From assembly GCF_040833965.1 (NCBI RefSeq), contig NZ_CP162142.1:1637001-1701000 (forward strand): 64,000 bases of DNA. Direction: 5' to 3'. The position numbers and the translations under genes were made by a program. This document shows, piece after piece, positions 8,563 through 17,288 of this stretch (positions are counted from its first letter, which is position 1; every line of letters starts with the position of its first letter). A model generated the notes under the pieces. It worked only from the letters and a program-made list of their open reading frames with translations. It searched no databases and had not been told where the DNA came from. The DNA is from Leptospira sp. WS39.C2. GTDB taxonomy: Bacteria > Spirochaetota > Leptospiria > Leptospirales > Leptospiraceae.

Positions 8563-9594
8563 TTATTTCGGAACAAATGTCAGAAATTCTTCTACTTCGT
8601 TTTTACTTCCAATGATGAGCGTTGTTCGTTCATGAAGTTCCTTCGGTGTCAAATCTAGGATCCGTTCTCCTTTGACTGTTACAGCCATACCACCTGCTTG
8701 TTCTGCAATAAACGCCATGGGAGCTGCTTCATACAATAATCTCAGTTTCCCATTCGGGTATTTGCTCGATTTTGTATCGTTCGGGTAGAGAAAAATCCCA
8801 CCTTTTAATAAATTTCTATGGAAGTCCGCCACGAGTGAGCCTATGTAACGCGCCGTTTTTGGTTTTTTCCCACCTTCGATGGATTTGATTTTTTGCAAAT
8901 AACTTTGGACTTCAGGCGACCAATAAGAGGCATTTCCTTCGTTTGCTGAGTAAATATCCCCTGATTCTGGCATTTTCATATTGGGATGGGAGAGTAAAAA
9001 TTCCCCCACACTTGGATCGAGAGTAAAACCGGAGACTCCCTTTCCTGTAGAAAGCACAAGCATTGTAGAGGATCCGTAAATGATATAACCTGCACAACGT
9101 TGCAAATGGCCTTTTTGGAGTAAGTCTTTTTCCGTTCCTGGTTCTTTGGAGTTTGGTTCTAACCTTTGGTGGATGGAAAAAATGGTGCCAATTGACACAT
9201 TGGTATCTATATTCGAGGAACCATCGAGTGGGTCAATGGCCATCGTATACTTTCCAATTGTATACCCACCTGGGATGGGAATGATGTTTTCATGTTCTTC
9301 ACTAGCGAGTACACAGAGGTGCCCACATATTTTCAACGATTGGTTGAAGGCATTGTCTGCGTATTGGTCGAGTTTCATTTGTGTTTCCCCTTGGACATTT
9401 GTGTCTTCGGTGGCACCTAGAATATCATCAAGGAGACCTGCTTTTCTAACTTCCCTGCCAACAATTTTTGCTGCATAAACCAAATGGCTAAGTAGGGCGG
9501 TAAATTCTCCCGATGCATGAGGGATTTTGAGTTGCTCTTCTAGGATGAATTGCGATAGAGAGATGAGTTTTTTTTGTTTCGGTGTTGCGTTCAC
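8563..9594 (-). CDS. fbp: Fructose-1,6-bisphosphatase, class I
   Basis: 343 residues from a GTG at 9594. The frame stays open to 9741, but that would overlap the divergent gene at 9704; the GTG gives the standard class I length. Hallmarks: FILEEQLKIPHASGEFTALL at the N-terminus, the metal-binding motif DPLDGSSNIDTN followed by GTIFSI, and the C-terminal substrate site GKLRLLYEAAPMAFI. It hydrolyses fructose 1,6-bisphosphate to fructose 6-phosphate, the committed step of gluconeogenesis, which suits an organism living on fatty acids. It appears monocistronic. Confidence 0.95.
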   Translation of the reverse strand: MNATPKQKKLISLSQFILEEQLKIPHASGEFTALLSHLVYAAKIVGREVRKAGLLDDILGATEDTNVQGETQMKLDQYADNAFNQSLKICGHLCVLASEEHENIIPIPGGYTIGKYTMAIDPLDGSSNIDTNVSIGTIFSIHQRLEPNSKEPGTEKDLLQKGHLQRCAGYIIYGSSTMLVLSTGKGVSGFTLDPSVGEFLLSHPNMKMPESGDIYSANEGNASYWSPEVQSYLQKIKSIEGGKKPKTARYIGSLVADFHRNLLKGGIFLYPNDTKSSKYPNGKLRLLYEAAPMAFIAEQAGGMAVTVKGERILDLTPKELHERTTLIIGSKNEVEEFLTFVPK

Positions 9595-9703
9595 AGGTTC
9601 CCCGACGTGGTTTTTACTCCATTTTTGTGGTTGTGGGTAAGGAGCAAATCCTTTCTCCTTTTGAATGTGGATGCAAAATCCGATAGTGTAACATAGAACT
9701 TCC

Positions 9704-10528
9704 ATGACAGAACCAATGCACCTTAGTCCTTCTCCTTCCATGCAAATGACAGATTACCATTCCCGTAGGTTGGGCCTTAGTTTTGCGAGCATTGGTGCCC
9801 ATTTGGGCCTAGTGTACTTAGGCAAAGAACTCGTTTATGAATTTGGGTTAACGAGTGAAGAAGATTCGATCCGAAAGGTAGTTTCTGAATCCATTCAAAA
9901 CTGGATACGTTCGGTGGTTTTTTTAGCGCCAACCACAATCCTTACCTTTGTAGAAAATGGAAAGGAAATGGAACTAAAACTGGTCCGTTTGCCAGAAGCC
10001 GAAGTTCCTGTTTTTGTTTTGGTCTTACTCGAAAAAGGACTTTCCCTTGTTTCCAGGAATTGGGATGACCTTTCCAACCAAGTCCTCACCTTCTGTGCTA
10101 CAGGAATTTCACTTCGTGAAAAAAACCTACTCGATTTTGAAACCATTACAGAACCCATCCGAAAACGAATGGAAAAAGCTTTTTCTGGCGAAACCAAAAC
10201 GGGAGTCATCGCTTTTTTCCATTTACAGGACCTCAGTCCATTTTTCAAACCGATGGGTGTCATCAAAAGCCAAGAAATCTTACGGGAAGTGACAACCACC
10301 CTCCACAAAGAAACAAAAGAGAATGAATTCAATTTCCAACTGAACCCTCGGTCCTATTTCTTATTTTGCCCTGGAGAAAGTTTAGATGGCGCAAACAACA
10401 GGTTTGGATCCCTTTACTTTCCATCCAAACACTTGATTTTGGATTATAAATTGAAGATTTTTCCAATCGATTCAGAGATCTTGGGCGATGATGCCAAATT
10501 TTCCTCGATTTTTCTCGAAAATTTCTAA
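9704..10528 (+). CDS. Hypothetical protein, possible vestigial GGDEF fold
   Basis: 274 residues from the first ATG; internal ATGs at 9740 and 9746 are equally possible because none has a clear ribosome binding site. I do not recognise the first 150 residues, which look like a mixed alpha/beta sensory domain. The last 100 residues (SPFFKPMG, SQEILREVTTTLHK, LNPRSYFLFCPG) follow the spacing of a GGDEF domain but lack the GGDEF signature, with NPRSY at that place. This is a fold guess only. It is divergent from fbp and lies about 90 bases upstream of rpsU, with an imperfect hairpin between them. Confidence 0.5.
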   Translation: MTEPMHLSPSPSMQMTDYHSRRLGLSFASIGAHLGLVYLGKELVYEFGLTSEEDSIRKVVSESIQNWIRSVVFLAPTTILTFVENGKEMELKLVRLPEAEVPVFVLVLLEKGLSLVSRNWDDLSNQVLTFCATGISLREKNLLDFETITEPIRKRMEKAFSGETKTGVIAFFHLQDLSPFFKPMGVIKSQEILREVTTTLHKETKENEFNFQLNPRSYFLFCPGESLDGANNRFGSLYFPSKHLILDYKLKIFPIDSEILGDDAKFSSIFLENF

Positions 10529-10545
10529 AAGCATTTTTGGCGGAA

Positions 10546-10578
10546 TTGACAGGATAGGGCACTTCCCGATACCGTCAA
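10546..10578 (+). other. Imperfect hairpin and TTGACA box upstream of rpsU
   Basis: The outer arms TTGAC and GTCAA and the inner arms GGG and CCC enclose a CACTT loop, with 11 of 14 positions paired. The left arm contains a perfect -35 hexamer, TTGACA, at 10546-10551. A weak -10 (GATACC) lies 16 bases further on. This could be the promoter of the rpsU operon, a terminator remnant of the preceding gene, or an RNA leader structure. Confidence 0.35.
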
Positions 10579-10615
10579 AACTAGACCATTTTTACAAAAG
10601 GACAGTTGTTTGTCT

Positions 10616-10834
10616 ATGACCCCACAAGTAGGGATTTATTTAAAAGAAGGGGAATCTATTGAGGCAGCGCTTCGTAGATTCAAAAGAGATTGTGCTAATG
10701 CTGGTATTATGAGCGAAATCAAACGCCGTGAATACTTTGAAAAACCTAGCGTAATTAAGAAAAAAGCTGTTGAAGCGGCAAAACGCAAACGAGACAAAAA
10801 GAAAAGATTATTCGCTAAAAAAGATAAACTTTAA
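10616..10834 (+). CDS. rpsU: 30S ribosomal protein S21
   Basis: 72 residues from the ATG at 10616. A TTG two codons upstream at 10610 is better spaced from AAAAGGA, so either may be used. The sequence is standard S21: VGIYLKEGESIEAALRRFKR, IMSEIKRREYFEKPS and a Lys/Arg-rich tail. S21 sits on the small subunit near the 3' end of 16S rRNA and helps initiation. It is the first gene of the classic rpsU-dnaG-rpoD macromolecular-synthesis operon. Confidence 0.95.
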   Translation: MTPQVGIYLKEGESIEAALRRFKRDCANAGIMSEIKRREYFEKPSVIKKKAVEAAKRKRDKKKRLFAKKDKL

Positions 10835-10853
10835 TCTTTAAGCCGGTTTTCCT

Positions 10854-11309
10854 ATGACCCTGCAAGAGACGATCAGTACCGATCTAAAAACGGCGTTAAA
10901 AGCCAAGGATGAAACAGTCCTCGGCACCTTACGCCTAATCAAAGCAGAAATTCAATATGAACTAACGAAAACCGGGGCTTCTGAACTTTCGGACACTGCA
11001 GTGATGCAGATCCTCAAAACCAATTACAAACGCCGAAAGGATACTGCCTTGGAATATGACAAGGCGAAACGTCCCGATCTGTCGAGTAAGGAAATTGAAG
11101 AAGCAGACATCATCTCCCGTTACATTCCAAAGGAAGTTTCTGAAGAGGAAATTAACAAAGCAATCGGCGAAGCAGTGGAAACACTCGGTGCTGTTAGCCT
11201 CCAGGATATGGGAAAGGTGATGGGGTATGTAATGGCAAAATTTAAAGGACAAAATATAGACGGCTCCAAGGTATCCTCCCTCGTTAAACAAGCACTTAGC
11301 GCCCGTTAA
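10854..11309 (+). CDS. yqeY: GatB/YqeY domain protein
   Basis: 151 residues, full length for the family. Typical features are LKTALKAKDETVLGTLRLIKAEI near the N-terminus, KRRKDTALEYDKAKRPDL, then EEADIISRYIPKEVSEEE, and the C-terminal MGKVMGYVMAKFKG. The fold resembles the tail domain of the GatB amidotransferase subunit; the cellular role is not well defined. Lying between rpsU and dnaG, with gaps of about 20 and 12 bases, suggests a link to translation or primase expression. Confidence 0.9.
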   Translation: MTLQETISTDLKTALKAKDETVLGTLRLIKAEIQYELTKTGASELSDTAVMQILKTNYKRRKDTALEYDKAKRPDLSSKEIEEADIISRYIPKEVSEEEINKAIGEAVETLGAVSLQDMGKVMGYVMAKFKGQNIDGSKVSSLVKQALSAR

Positions 11310-11321
11310 AATTAACACACT

Positions 11322-13133
11322 GTGAATCCTTACCAAAGTTTTAAAGAAAGAGTTCGCAGAGAAGTCTCCATTGACTCCTACATCAACAGATTTGTTCCCT
11401 TACGTCGTATGGGTAGAAATCTCGTTGGCATTTGTCCTTTCCATAATGAAAAAACTCCATCATTCAATGTAAATTCAGAAGGTGGTTTTTACCACTGTTT
11501 TGGTTGCAAAGCTTCAGGTGATTTGTTTCGGTTTGTGATGGACTACCAGAAGGTAGACTTTCTCAAATCTTTGGAAATCCTTTCCGACTATTCAGGAATT
11601 CCTCTTGTAGAAAGAACCAAAGAAGAAGAGGAATCAGATCGGAAAAAAGAAGCACTGTTCCAAATCTCTCAAAAAGCACTAGAATACTTCCAAAAAAATC
11701 TAAATACTGCGGCCGGAGAACTGGCGTTAAAGTATTTGGAATCAAGAGGGATGTATTCGGAAGACCTTAAAGTTTTTAAGATTGGGTATGGACTTCCTGG
11801 ATTTGGAAACTTACGTGGTGATTTATTCAAAACAGAAGCAGAAGTGAAACTTGGGGAACAACTAGGACTTTTAAAACGACAAGACCAAAACAAAGATCCC
11901 TATGATTTTTTCCGTAACCGCATCATGTTCCCTGTAATTGATACAAGAGGGAGAGTTGTTGCCTTTTCTGGTCGTATCCTCGGGGAATCAGAAGAAGCCA
12001 AGTACATCAATAGTCCCAATTCCCTGATTTATGATAAAAGTCGTACATTTTATAATTTAAACTTATCCCAAGATAGCATTCGTAAAACAAGAGAAGCCGT
12101 GATCGTTGAAGGTGTGTTTGATGCCATTGGACTCTTTCGAAAAGGAATTGAGTTTGTTGTCGCTCCACTTGGAACTGGATTTACAGAAGGCCATGTGCGT
12201 ATTTTAAAAAATATGGCGGACAAAGTGTACTTAATGATGGATTCCGATAAAGCAGGAACCAAAGGTGCTTTCCGCGCTGTGAACCTCCTCTCAAAAGAAG
12301 GTGTTGTCGTAAAAGTTTGTCATATCCCGGAAGGAAAAGATCCTTTCGATTACTCCCTCCATCATAACAAACAGGAAATCAGGGATTTACTCGAAGGAGC
12401 ATCCCCAGCTTCCCAATTTATGATCCGTGAAATCCTCGGTGGGGCAGGACCCACATCTCTTGCAGAAGAAAAACAAGCTGGGGTCAAAAAACTCTTTGAA
12501 TTTTTAAAACCAATGGAGAAAGAAACCGACAAACAGGTCTATTTAGAAGAGGGAGCAAGGCAACTTGGACTTTCATTTTCTTCTCTTTTTCAGGACTTTC
12601 GAGGGAAACCAGGTGTAACTTCGACCCCTTCTGTTGTCGATACTAAGAAAGACCGTTCACCACAAAAACCAGGGAAACCTTCTCCTGTTTTAATATGTGA
12701 ACGGAAAATGATCGCGATGCTCATCCAAAACATGGAACTTTTTAGTTTTGCAGATGATTTATTGACGCTCGAGTTTCGTGACGAGGTATCAGCCTTTTTT
12801 TGGGACTATTTATATACAAAGTATTTGCAGAATGAGAACCTAACAGCTGCAGAAATTCTTTCGAGGGAAGAAATTCCCTCGGAATACCTGGGACTTATTG
12901 CTGAACATTTTTCGGCCGATGCATCAGTGACCCCAGCTACCTTTAAAGCGATGTTTCTTTACCATGCGGATTTGTTGGATGACGCACGGATGGAAGAACT
13001 TGTGAAAGAAATGGCCAAACCTGACTTAACGATTGAAGAAAAGAACAATCTATTGTCAGAACTTTCACTTTTGAAAAGTGAAAAAAATAAGAGATCAGTG
13101 TATCTCAGAACGATCCAAACGTTAGAAGTCTAA
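11322..13133 (+). CDS. dnaG: DNA primase
   Basis: 603 residues from a GTG at 11322; this start gives the normal N-terminus before the zinc domain. The CHC2 zinc ribbon is intact ([12 protein letters not shown], then [11 protein letters not shown]). The catalytic core follows with [21 protein letters not shown], the TOPRIM glutamate region ([12 protein letters not shown]) and the DSD-type acidic site ([15 protein letters not shown]). The last 150 residues form the helicase-binding region. It makes RNA primers for replication and is co-transcribed with rpsU, yqeY and rpoD. Confidence 0.96.
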   Translation: MNPYQSFKERVRREVSIDSYINRFVPLRRMGRNLVGICPFHNEKTPSFNVNSEGGFYHCFGCKASGDLFRFVMDYQKVDFLKSLEILSDYSGIPLVERTKEEEESDRKKEALFQISQKALEYFQKNLNTAAGELALKYLESRGMYSEDLKVFKIGYGLPGFGNLRGDLFKTEAEVKLGEQLGLLKRQDQNKDPYDFFRNRIMFPVIDTRGRVVAFSGRILGESEEAKYINSPNSLIYDKSRTFYNLNLSQDSIRKTREAVIVEGVFDAIGLFRKGIEFVVAPLGTGFTEGHVRILKNMADKVYLMMDSDKAGTKGAFRAVNLLSKEGVVVKVCHIPEGKDPFDYSLHHNKQEIRDLLEGASPASQFMIREILGGAGPTSLAEEKQAGVKKLFEFLKPMEKETDKQVYLEEGARQLGLSFSSLFQDFRGKPGVTSTPSVVDTKKDRSPQKPGKPSPVLICERKMIAMLIQNMELFSFADDLLTLEFRDEVSAFFWDYLYTKYLQNENLTAAEILSREEIPSEYLGLIAEHFSADASVTPATFKAMFLYHADLLDDARMEELVKEMAKPDLTIEEKNNLLSELSLLKSEKNKRSVYLRTIQTLEV

Positions 13134-13149
13134 AGAGGATAAAGGTAGA

Positions 13150-14922
13150 ATGGAAAATCTAGCAAGCCTACCAGAAGTACAAAAGATTATCTCCATCGGA
13201 AAGGCAAACCGAGAGGTATCGTATGATGAGATCAATGAAATACTACCGGATAAAATTTTAAATTCCGAAAAGATTGACGATGTCTTCACCTTGTTACACG
13301 AGATGGGGATTGAAATCGTAGAAGAGTATTCTAAAAAATCTTTAGAAGAATCTAGTTCCCTCACAACGACCAAAGAAGAAACTACCAAAGAAACCAAAGA
13401 AAAACCTGCACGTAAAAAAAGAGAGTCCAGTGTTTCTTCTAGTTCTGAAGATCCAATCAGGCTTTATTTAAAAGAAATTGGAAAGGTTTCTCTGATCTCT
13501 GGGGAAACTGAAGTTTTCTTAGCAAAACGAATTGAGAAGGGTGAAAAAATTATTGAAGAAACGATTTTAAGTTCTTCGATTTTACGCCAAAACTTTGCGA
13601 AACTCATTCCAAAAATTAAGTCCAAAAAAATCAAAGTTTATGACTTGGTGAAAGTGGACAAAATGTACGCACTCAACCAAGAGCAAGCGGACAAATTAGA
13701 AAAAGTATTTTTTGAAAACATGGAACTCATCCAACAGGATGAAAAAGTTCTAAACGAATCCACTAACCGCATTCGAAAGTACTCAGAAAATTCTAAGAAG
13801 TTCAAAGAACTCAAAGAAAAAATCGATATGTCTACGGGCAAAATCGATGAAGCCATTCGTAAAATTGGTGTTTCCCAAAAAGAAATCCAAAAGATCTCTC
13901 AGAAGATTAAGTCGATGGTTTTCCGTGTAAAAGAAATCGAAAAACATTTCTTAAAAATCAAAGCCAAATACGGTCATGATGTTCGTGAAATCAAAGCCCT
14001 CAATCGTTTCATCGAAAAAAATGAAAACTTAGATGAAATCGAAAAGATGATGGGTTGTGACATTGATGAAGTCAGAGAAGTCATCAAAGACATTCGCAAC
14101 AATGAACGAAAACTCCGTCGTATGGAACAGGAAGCTGGTTCTCCTGTTGGGGAAATTAAAGACTGGGGTGAAAAAATCATCAAAGGGGAAAGGGAAATTG
14201 CACAAGCCAAACGGGAACTTGTCCGAGCAAACCTTCGTTTGGTGGTCTCCATTGCAAAAAGATATGCAAACCGTGGAATGCATTTCTTTGACCTTATCCA
14301 AGAAGGAAACATTGGTCTTATCCGTGCAGTAGATAAGTTTGAATACAAAAAGGGGTATAAGTTTTCTACTTACGCCACTTGGTGGATTAGGCAAGCCATC
14401 ACTCGTGCGATCTCCGACCAAGCTCGTACGATCCGTGTTCCAGTTCACATGATTGAGCAAGTGAACAAAGTGATCCGGGAAACGCGTCTCTTTGTGCAAG
14501 AATTTGGACGTGATCCTTCCAATGATGAAATTGCAGAACGTCTTGGATGGCCTGTACAAAAAGTTAAGGCTGTGAAAAACGTAGCTCGGGAGCCAATTTC
14601 CCTCGAGATCCCAGTGGGTTCGGAAGAAGATTCAGAACTTGGAGATTTTATCGAAGACAAAGAAGTGATCTCTCCATTGAATTCTGCAGCGTCTTCTATC
14701 TTGTCGGAACAAATCCGCCAGGTATTACAAACACTTCCGGCTCGGGAGCAAAAAGTCATCCGGATGCGATTTGGTTTGGATGACGGGTATGCACAGACTT
14801 TGGAAGAGGTGGGATACCAATTTAAAGTAACTCGAGAAAGGATTCGTCAGATTGAAGCGAAAGCGTTACGCCGACTTCGTCACCCAAGTCGTTCGAAAAA
14901 ACTAAAAGACTATATCGATTAA
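13150..14922 (+). CDS. rpoD: RNA polymerase primary sigma factor (sigma-70)
   Basis: 590 residues from an ATG with AAAGGTAG upstream. Region 1.2 is seen at [15 protein letters not shown], a charged non-conserved insert follows, region 2 contains [17 protein letters not shown] and [17 protein letters not shown], region 3 begins at [14 protein letters not shown], and region 4 has [18 protein letters not shown]. This is the housekeeping sigma factor. It closes the macromolecular-synthesis operon, 16 bases after dnaG, and a strong terminator follows. Confidence 0.97.
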   Translation: MENLASLPEVQKIISIGKANREVSYDEINEILPDKILNSEKIDDVFTLLHEMGIEIVEEYSKKSLEESSSLTTTKEETTKETKEKPARKKRESSVSSSSEDPIRLYLKEIGKVSLISGETEVFLAKRIEKGEKIIEETILSSSILRQNFAKLIPKIKSKKIKVYDLVKVDKMYALNQEQADKLEKVFFENMELIQQDEKVLNESTNRIRKYSENSKKFKELKEKIDMSTGKIDEAIRKIGVSQKEIQKISQKIKSMVFRVKEIEKHFLKIKAKYGHDVREIKALNRFIEKNENLDEIEKMMGCDIDEVREVIKDIRNNERKLRRMEQEAGSPVGEIKDWGEKIIKGEREIAQAKRELVRANLRLVVSIAKRYANRGMHFFDLIQEGNIGLIRAVDKFEYKKGYKFSTYATWWIRQAITRAISDQARTIRVPVHMIEQVNKVIRETRLFVQEFGRDPSNDEIAERLGWPVQKVKAVKNVAREPISLEIPVGSEEDSELGDFIEDKEVISPLNSAASSILSEQIRQVLQTLPAREQKVIRMRFGLDDGYAQTLEEVGYQFKVTRERIRQIEAKALRRLRHPSRSKKLKDYID

Positions 14923-14955
14923 TCGAAATTGTTTTTCGCTTGATTGGTCTTCCGA

Positions 14956-14996
14956 AGAGATTCATGGTTTGGAAAATCCATGGATCTCTTTTTTTT
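14956..14996 (+). terminator. Intrinsic terminator of the rpsU-rpoD operon
   Basis: Arms 14956-14967 (AGAGATTCATGG) and 14978-14989 (CCATGGATCTCT) pair over 12 positions with one T-G wobble, around a ten-base loop, and eight T follow. An in-frame ATG of the downstream lipoprotein lies inside this hairpin, which argues against its use as a start. Confidence 0.88.
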
Positions 14997-15081
14997 GCCG
15001 AAGGAAAAATCTATATTTCGTAGACTCAAATCCTTATCCTTTATTAAGCCCACATTCTACTCATTCTCTCGAGTTAAAAAT

Positions 15082-16128
15082 TTGATTCGAATTTCTTACA
15101 TTTCTTTATGTATAATTCTTTTTTTCCAATGTAATGGCTCCGAAAAACAATTGGATTATCTTCGAACACAAAGTGTTGGGCAATTCAGTCCTGAAGAACC
15201 TTGGCGTTTTAGTCCTGAGTTTGCCATTGATGAAAAATTTGGAACAGCTTTTTGTGCAAATTCAAAAGAGGTTGGATCTGGGTTTACTTTATTTTTAGCC
15301 AATAATACTCGATTTTCGGCATTACAGTTGTTAAATGGGTTTCATAGAAATGCAAATGATTTAAAAGCCAATGATATGGTGAAAAAACTCAGAATCTCAA
15401 CGTATTGGATGGAGAAATTCGATACAAAGAACAAATGGAAAGAGGACCGTACGGCAGATGTTTTGCTTTCTAAGTCAAAATTTGGAAAAGTTGGATTACA
15501 AATAATTGATTTGGATTCTAGTTTCGAAGGGAATGTGATCCGGTTTGAAATTTTGGAAACCTTTGGACAGGGGAATACAGGTCGAGTTTGTTTGTCAGAA
15601 ATCAAAATGGGTGAAGTGAAACAAGAAGGATTTGTTACTTACCCTTGGGTATCGTTTGATAAAATCAAACATACCATAAGCCAGTTTGCTAAAGCAGAAC
15701 GCCATGCTTATGGATTCAAACAATTGGTTTTGGCTAATGGAAAAGGGACAATTTCATTTTATGACCAAGGAACTGTGTTACCAGTCTTTTTTAAATCTGA
15801 CCAAACGTTTAGTTTTTCTGAAATGTATGGTGATGGAGACCCAACAAGTTTTTTACCATCCATCATTGGAACTTATACCATTTTACAATCCACTGAAGAA
15901 GGTCTCGAGTTAAATTTAAGTTATTATGATAATGGTGGGATAGAACGGAATATTTCATGGATCTTTAAACGTGCGGAAGTGGGGGATGAAGATTATGAAA
16001 ATTTCAAAACTAAACTTGGAACTAAATTTTCGGAAGTCTACCAACCCAAATCGCATTTTCTCTTTGTATTAAAGGAAAAGGAAACTGGCCGAACGTTTTA
16101 TCATTATGAACTATCGATACCGAAGTAG
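15082..16128 (+). CDS. Lipoprotein with discoidin-like (NADase-type glycan-binding) domain
   Basis: 348 residues if the TTG at 15082 is used. It is chosen because a GAG box lies eight bases upstream and a short hydrophobic signal (LIRISYISLCIILFFQC) then ends at a lipobox Cys; the frame is open further up, but that part overlaps the rpoD terminator. Residues about 45-175 (WRFSPEFAIDEKFGTAFC, FTLFLANNTRFSALQLLNG, KKLRIS) fit the NADase-type glycan-binding, discoidin-like domain seen in several spirochaetal surface proteins. The C-terminal half has no recognised domain but recurrent beta strands. A surface-exposed binding protein is likely. It abuts the next gene with no gap. Confidence 0.65.
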   Translation: MIRISYISLCIILFFQCNGSEKQLDYLRTQSVGQFSPEEPWRFSPEFAIDEKFGTAFCANSKEVGSGFTLFLANNTRFSALQLLNGFHRNANDLKANDMVKKLRISTYWMEKFDTKNKWKEDRTADVLLSKSKFGKVGLQIIDLDSSFEGNVIRFEILETFGQGNTGRVCLSEIKMGEVKQEGFVTYPWVSFDKIKHTISQFAKAERHAYGFKQLVLANGKGTISFYDQGTVLPVFFKSDQTFSFSEMYGDGDPTSFLPSIIGTYTILQSTEEGLELNLSYYDNGGIERNISWIFKRAEVGDEDYENFKTKLGTKFSEVYQPKSHFLFVLKEKETGRTFYHYELSIPK

Positions 16129-17262
16129 ATGAATTTTTATTGGAATCAAGATTCAATCAGTAATCTCATTATTGATTTTTTGTTTTTAGGGTTAATCGTT
16201 GCTGTTTATCATTATTTTAAAAATCGATACAAAAACAAAGGGTTAGTCAAATCGGATTATAAAATTTTTTTAAAGGTAAGCACTCTAACAACTTTGATTG
16301 TATTTCTGATTAGCAATCTTCCATTCGTTTCTTCATTTTTATTCGTAAGGTTTTGTTGGCAATATTTAACAGTATTTTTTCCTCTTTTTGTTTTATTTCG
16401 TTTTGTTAGAATGAAGATTGTTTTTTCAGTTATATTCATATTAATTCTTATTCCATTTAAATTTTACGCGGAAGTAGTTGAACCTTCAGATTTGGAGATT
16501 CAATATATAAAGATAGAAACGAATAAAATTAAATCAAAGTTATATTTTGTTCATATTTCAGATTTGCATTATGAAGGGAATAAACAAGAATTAGAATCTT
16601 TATTTAATCACATTGGATCGTTTAAGCCAAATCTAATCTTTATAACAGGAGATTTTTTAAACGATGATTCCAAAATGGATGAACTATTTCAGGTTTTGTC
16701 TTTGAAGAATCACTTTAAAATTGTGATGGTGGACGGCGACCATGACTCAAATTTGGATTTTAACCAGATCGAGAAATTATATGAATTTTATTATTTGGAA
16801 AATAAAAGTTATAGAACGGAACGTAATCATGTCCCATTCAATTTAGTTGGAATCAAAAACAAATCGTATAAGGATCAAAAAAATCTCGATAATTTAGTAT
16901 CGGATTTAAACCAAAATGAATTCAACATTCTTTTAAGTCATAAACCTGATGTAATGTTTTTGGATGGAATGCCCAAGTTTGATTTAGTACTTGCTGGCCA
17001 TACTCATGGAGGACAATTTAATCTTCCTTGGATTGGTCCCATATCAACAGTTTCTCGGATTCCGAATTGGATTGCAAAAGGTGGTAAATCTGAATGGAAG
17101 GGAACAACTATCATTTCCAATCGAGGTTTCGGAATGGAAGGCCACGTCGCTCCTAGAATTCGATTTTTATGTAGACCCCATGTGGTTTTACTTGGTGTTT
17201 TTCCATTGAACAAGTCATCGGATAATTCTTCTGGGAATGGTGAAAATCGAGTTCCCGACTAA
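16129..17262 (+). CDS. Membrane-anchored metallophosphoesterase
   Basis: 377 residues. The ATG immediately follows the stop of the lipoprotein gene. Three or four hydrophobic helices fill residues 10-115, then a calcineurin-like catalytic domain carries HISDLHYEG, ITGDFLND, GDHDSN (where GNHD is usual), LSHKPDV and AGHTHGGQ. The layout matches the YkuE family of membrane phosphoesterases, whose substrates are mostly unknown. Replacement of the usual Asn in motif III by Asp is notable because that Asn binds a metal. The gene is AT-richer than its neighbours. Confidence 0.8.
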   Translation: MNFYWNQDSISNLIIDFLFLGLIVAVYHYFKNRYKNKGLVKSDYKIFLKVSTLTTLIVFLISNLPFVSSFLFVRFCWQYLTVFFPLFVLFRFVRMKIVFSVIFILILIPFKFYAEVVEPSDLEIQYIKIETNKIKSKLYFVHISDLHYEGNKQELESLFNHIGSFKPNLIFITGDFLNDDSKMDELFQVLSLKNHFKIVMVDGDHDSNLDFNQIEKLYEFYYLENKSYRTERNHVPFNLVGIKNKSYKDQKNLDNLVSDLNQNEFNILLSHKPDVMFLDGMPKFDLVLAGHTHGGQFNLPWIGPISTVSRIPNWIAKGGKSEWKGTTIISNRGFGMEGHVAPRIRFLCRPHVVLLGVFPLNKSSDNSSGNGENRVPD

Positions 17263-17288
17263 CACCAGTTCCAGATTCTCCATTAGGT

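Noticed and set aside
14029..14559. 176-codon open frame on the minus strand
   Set aside because: Antisense to the conserved sigma-70 regions of rpoD.
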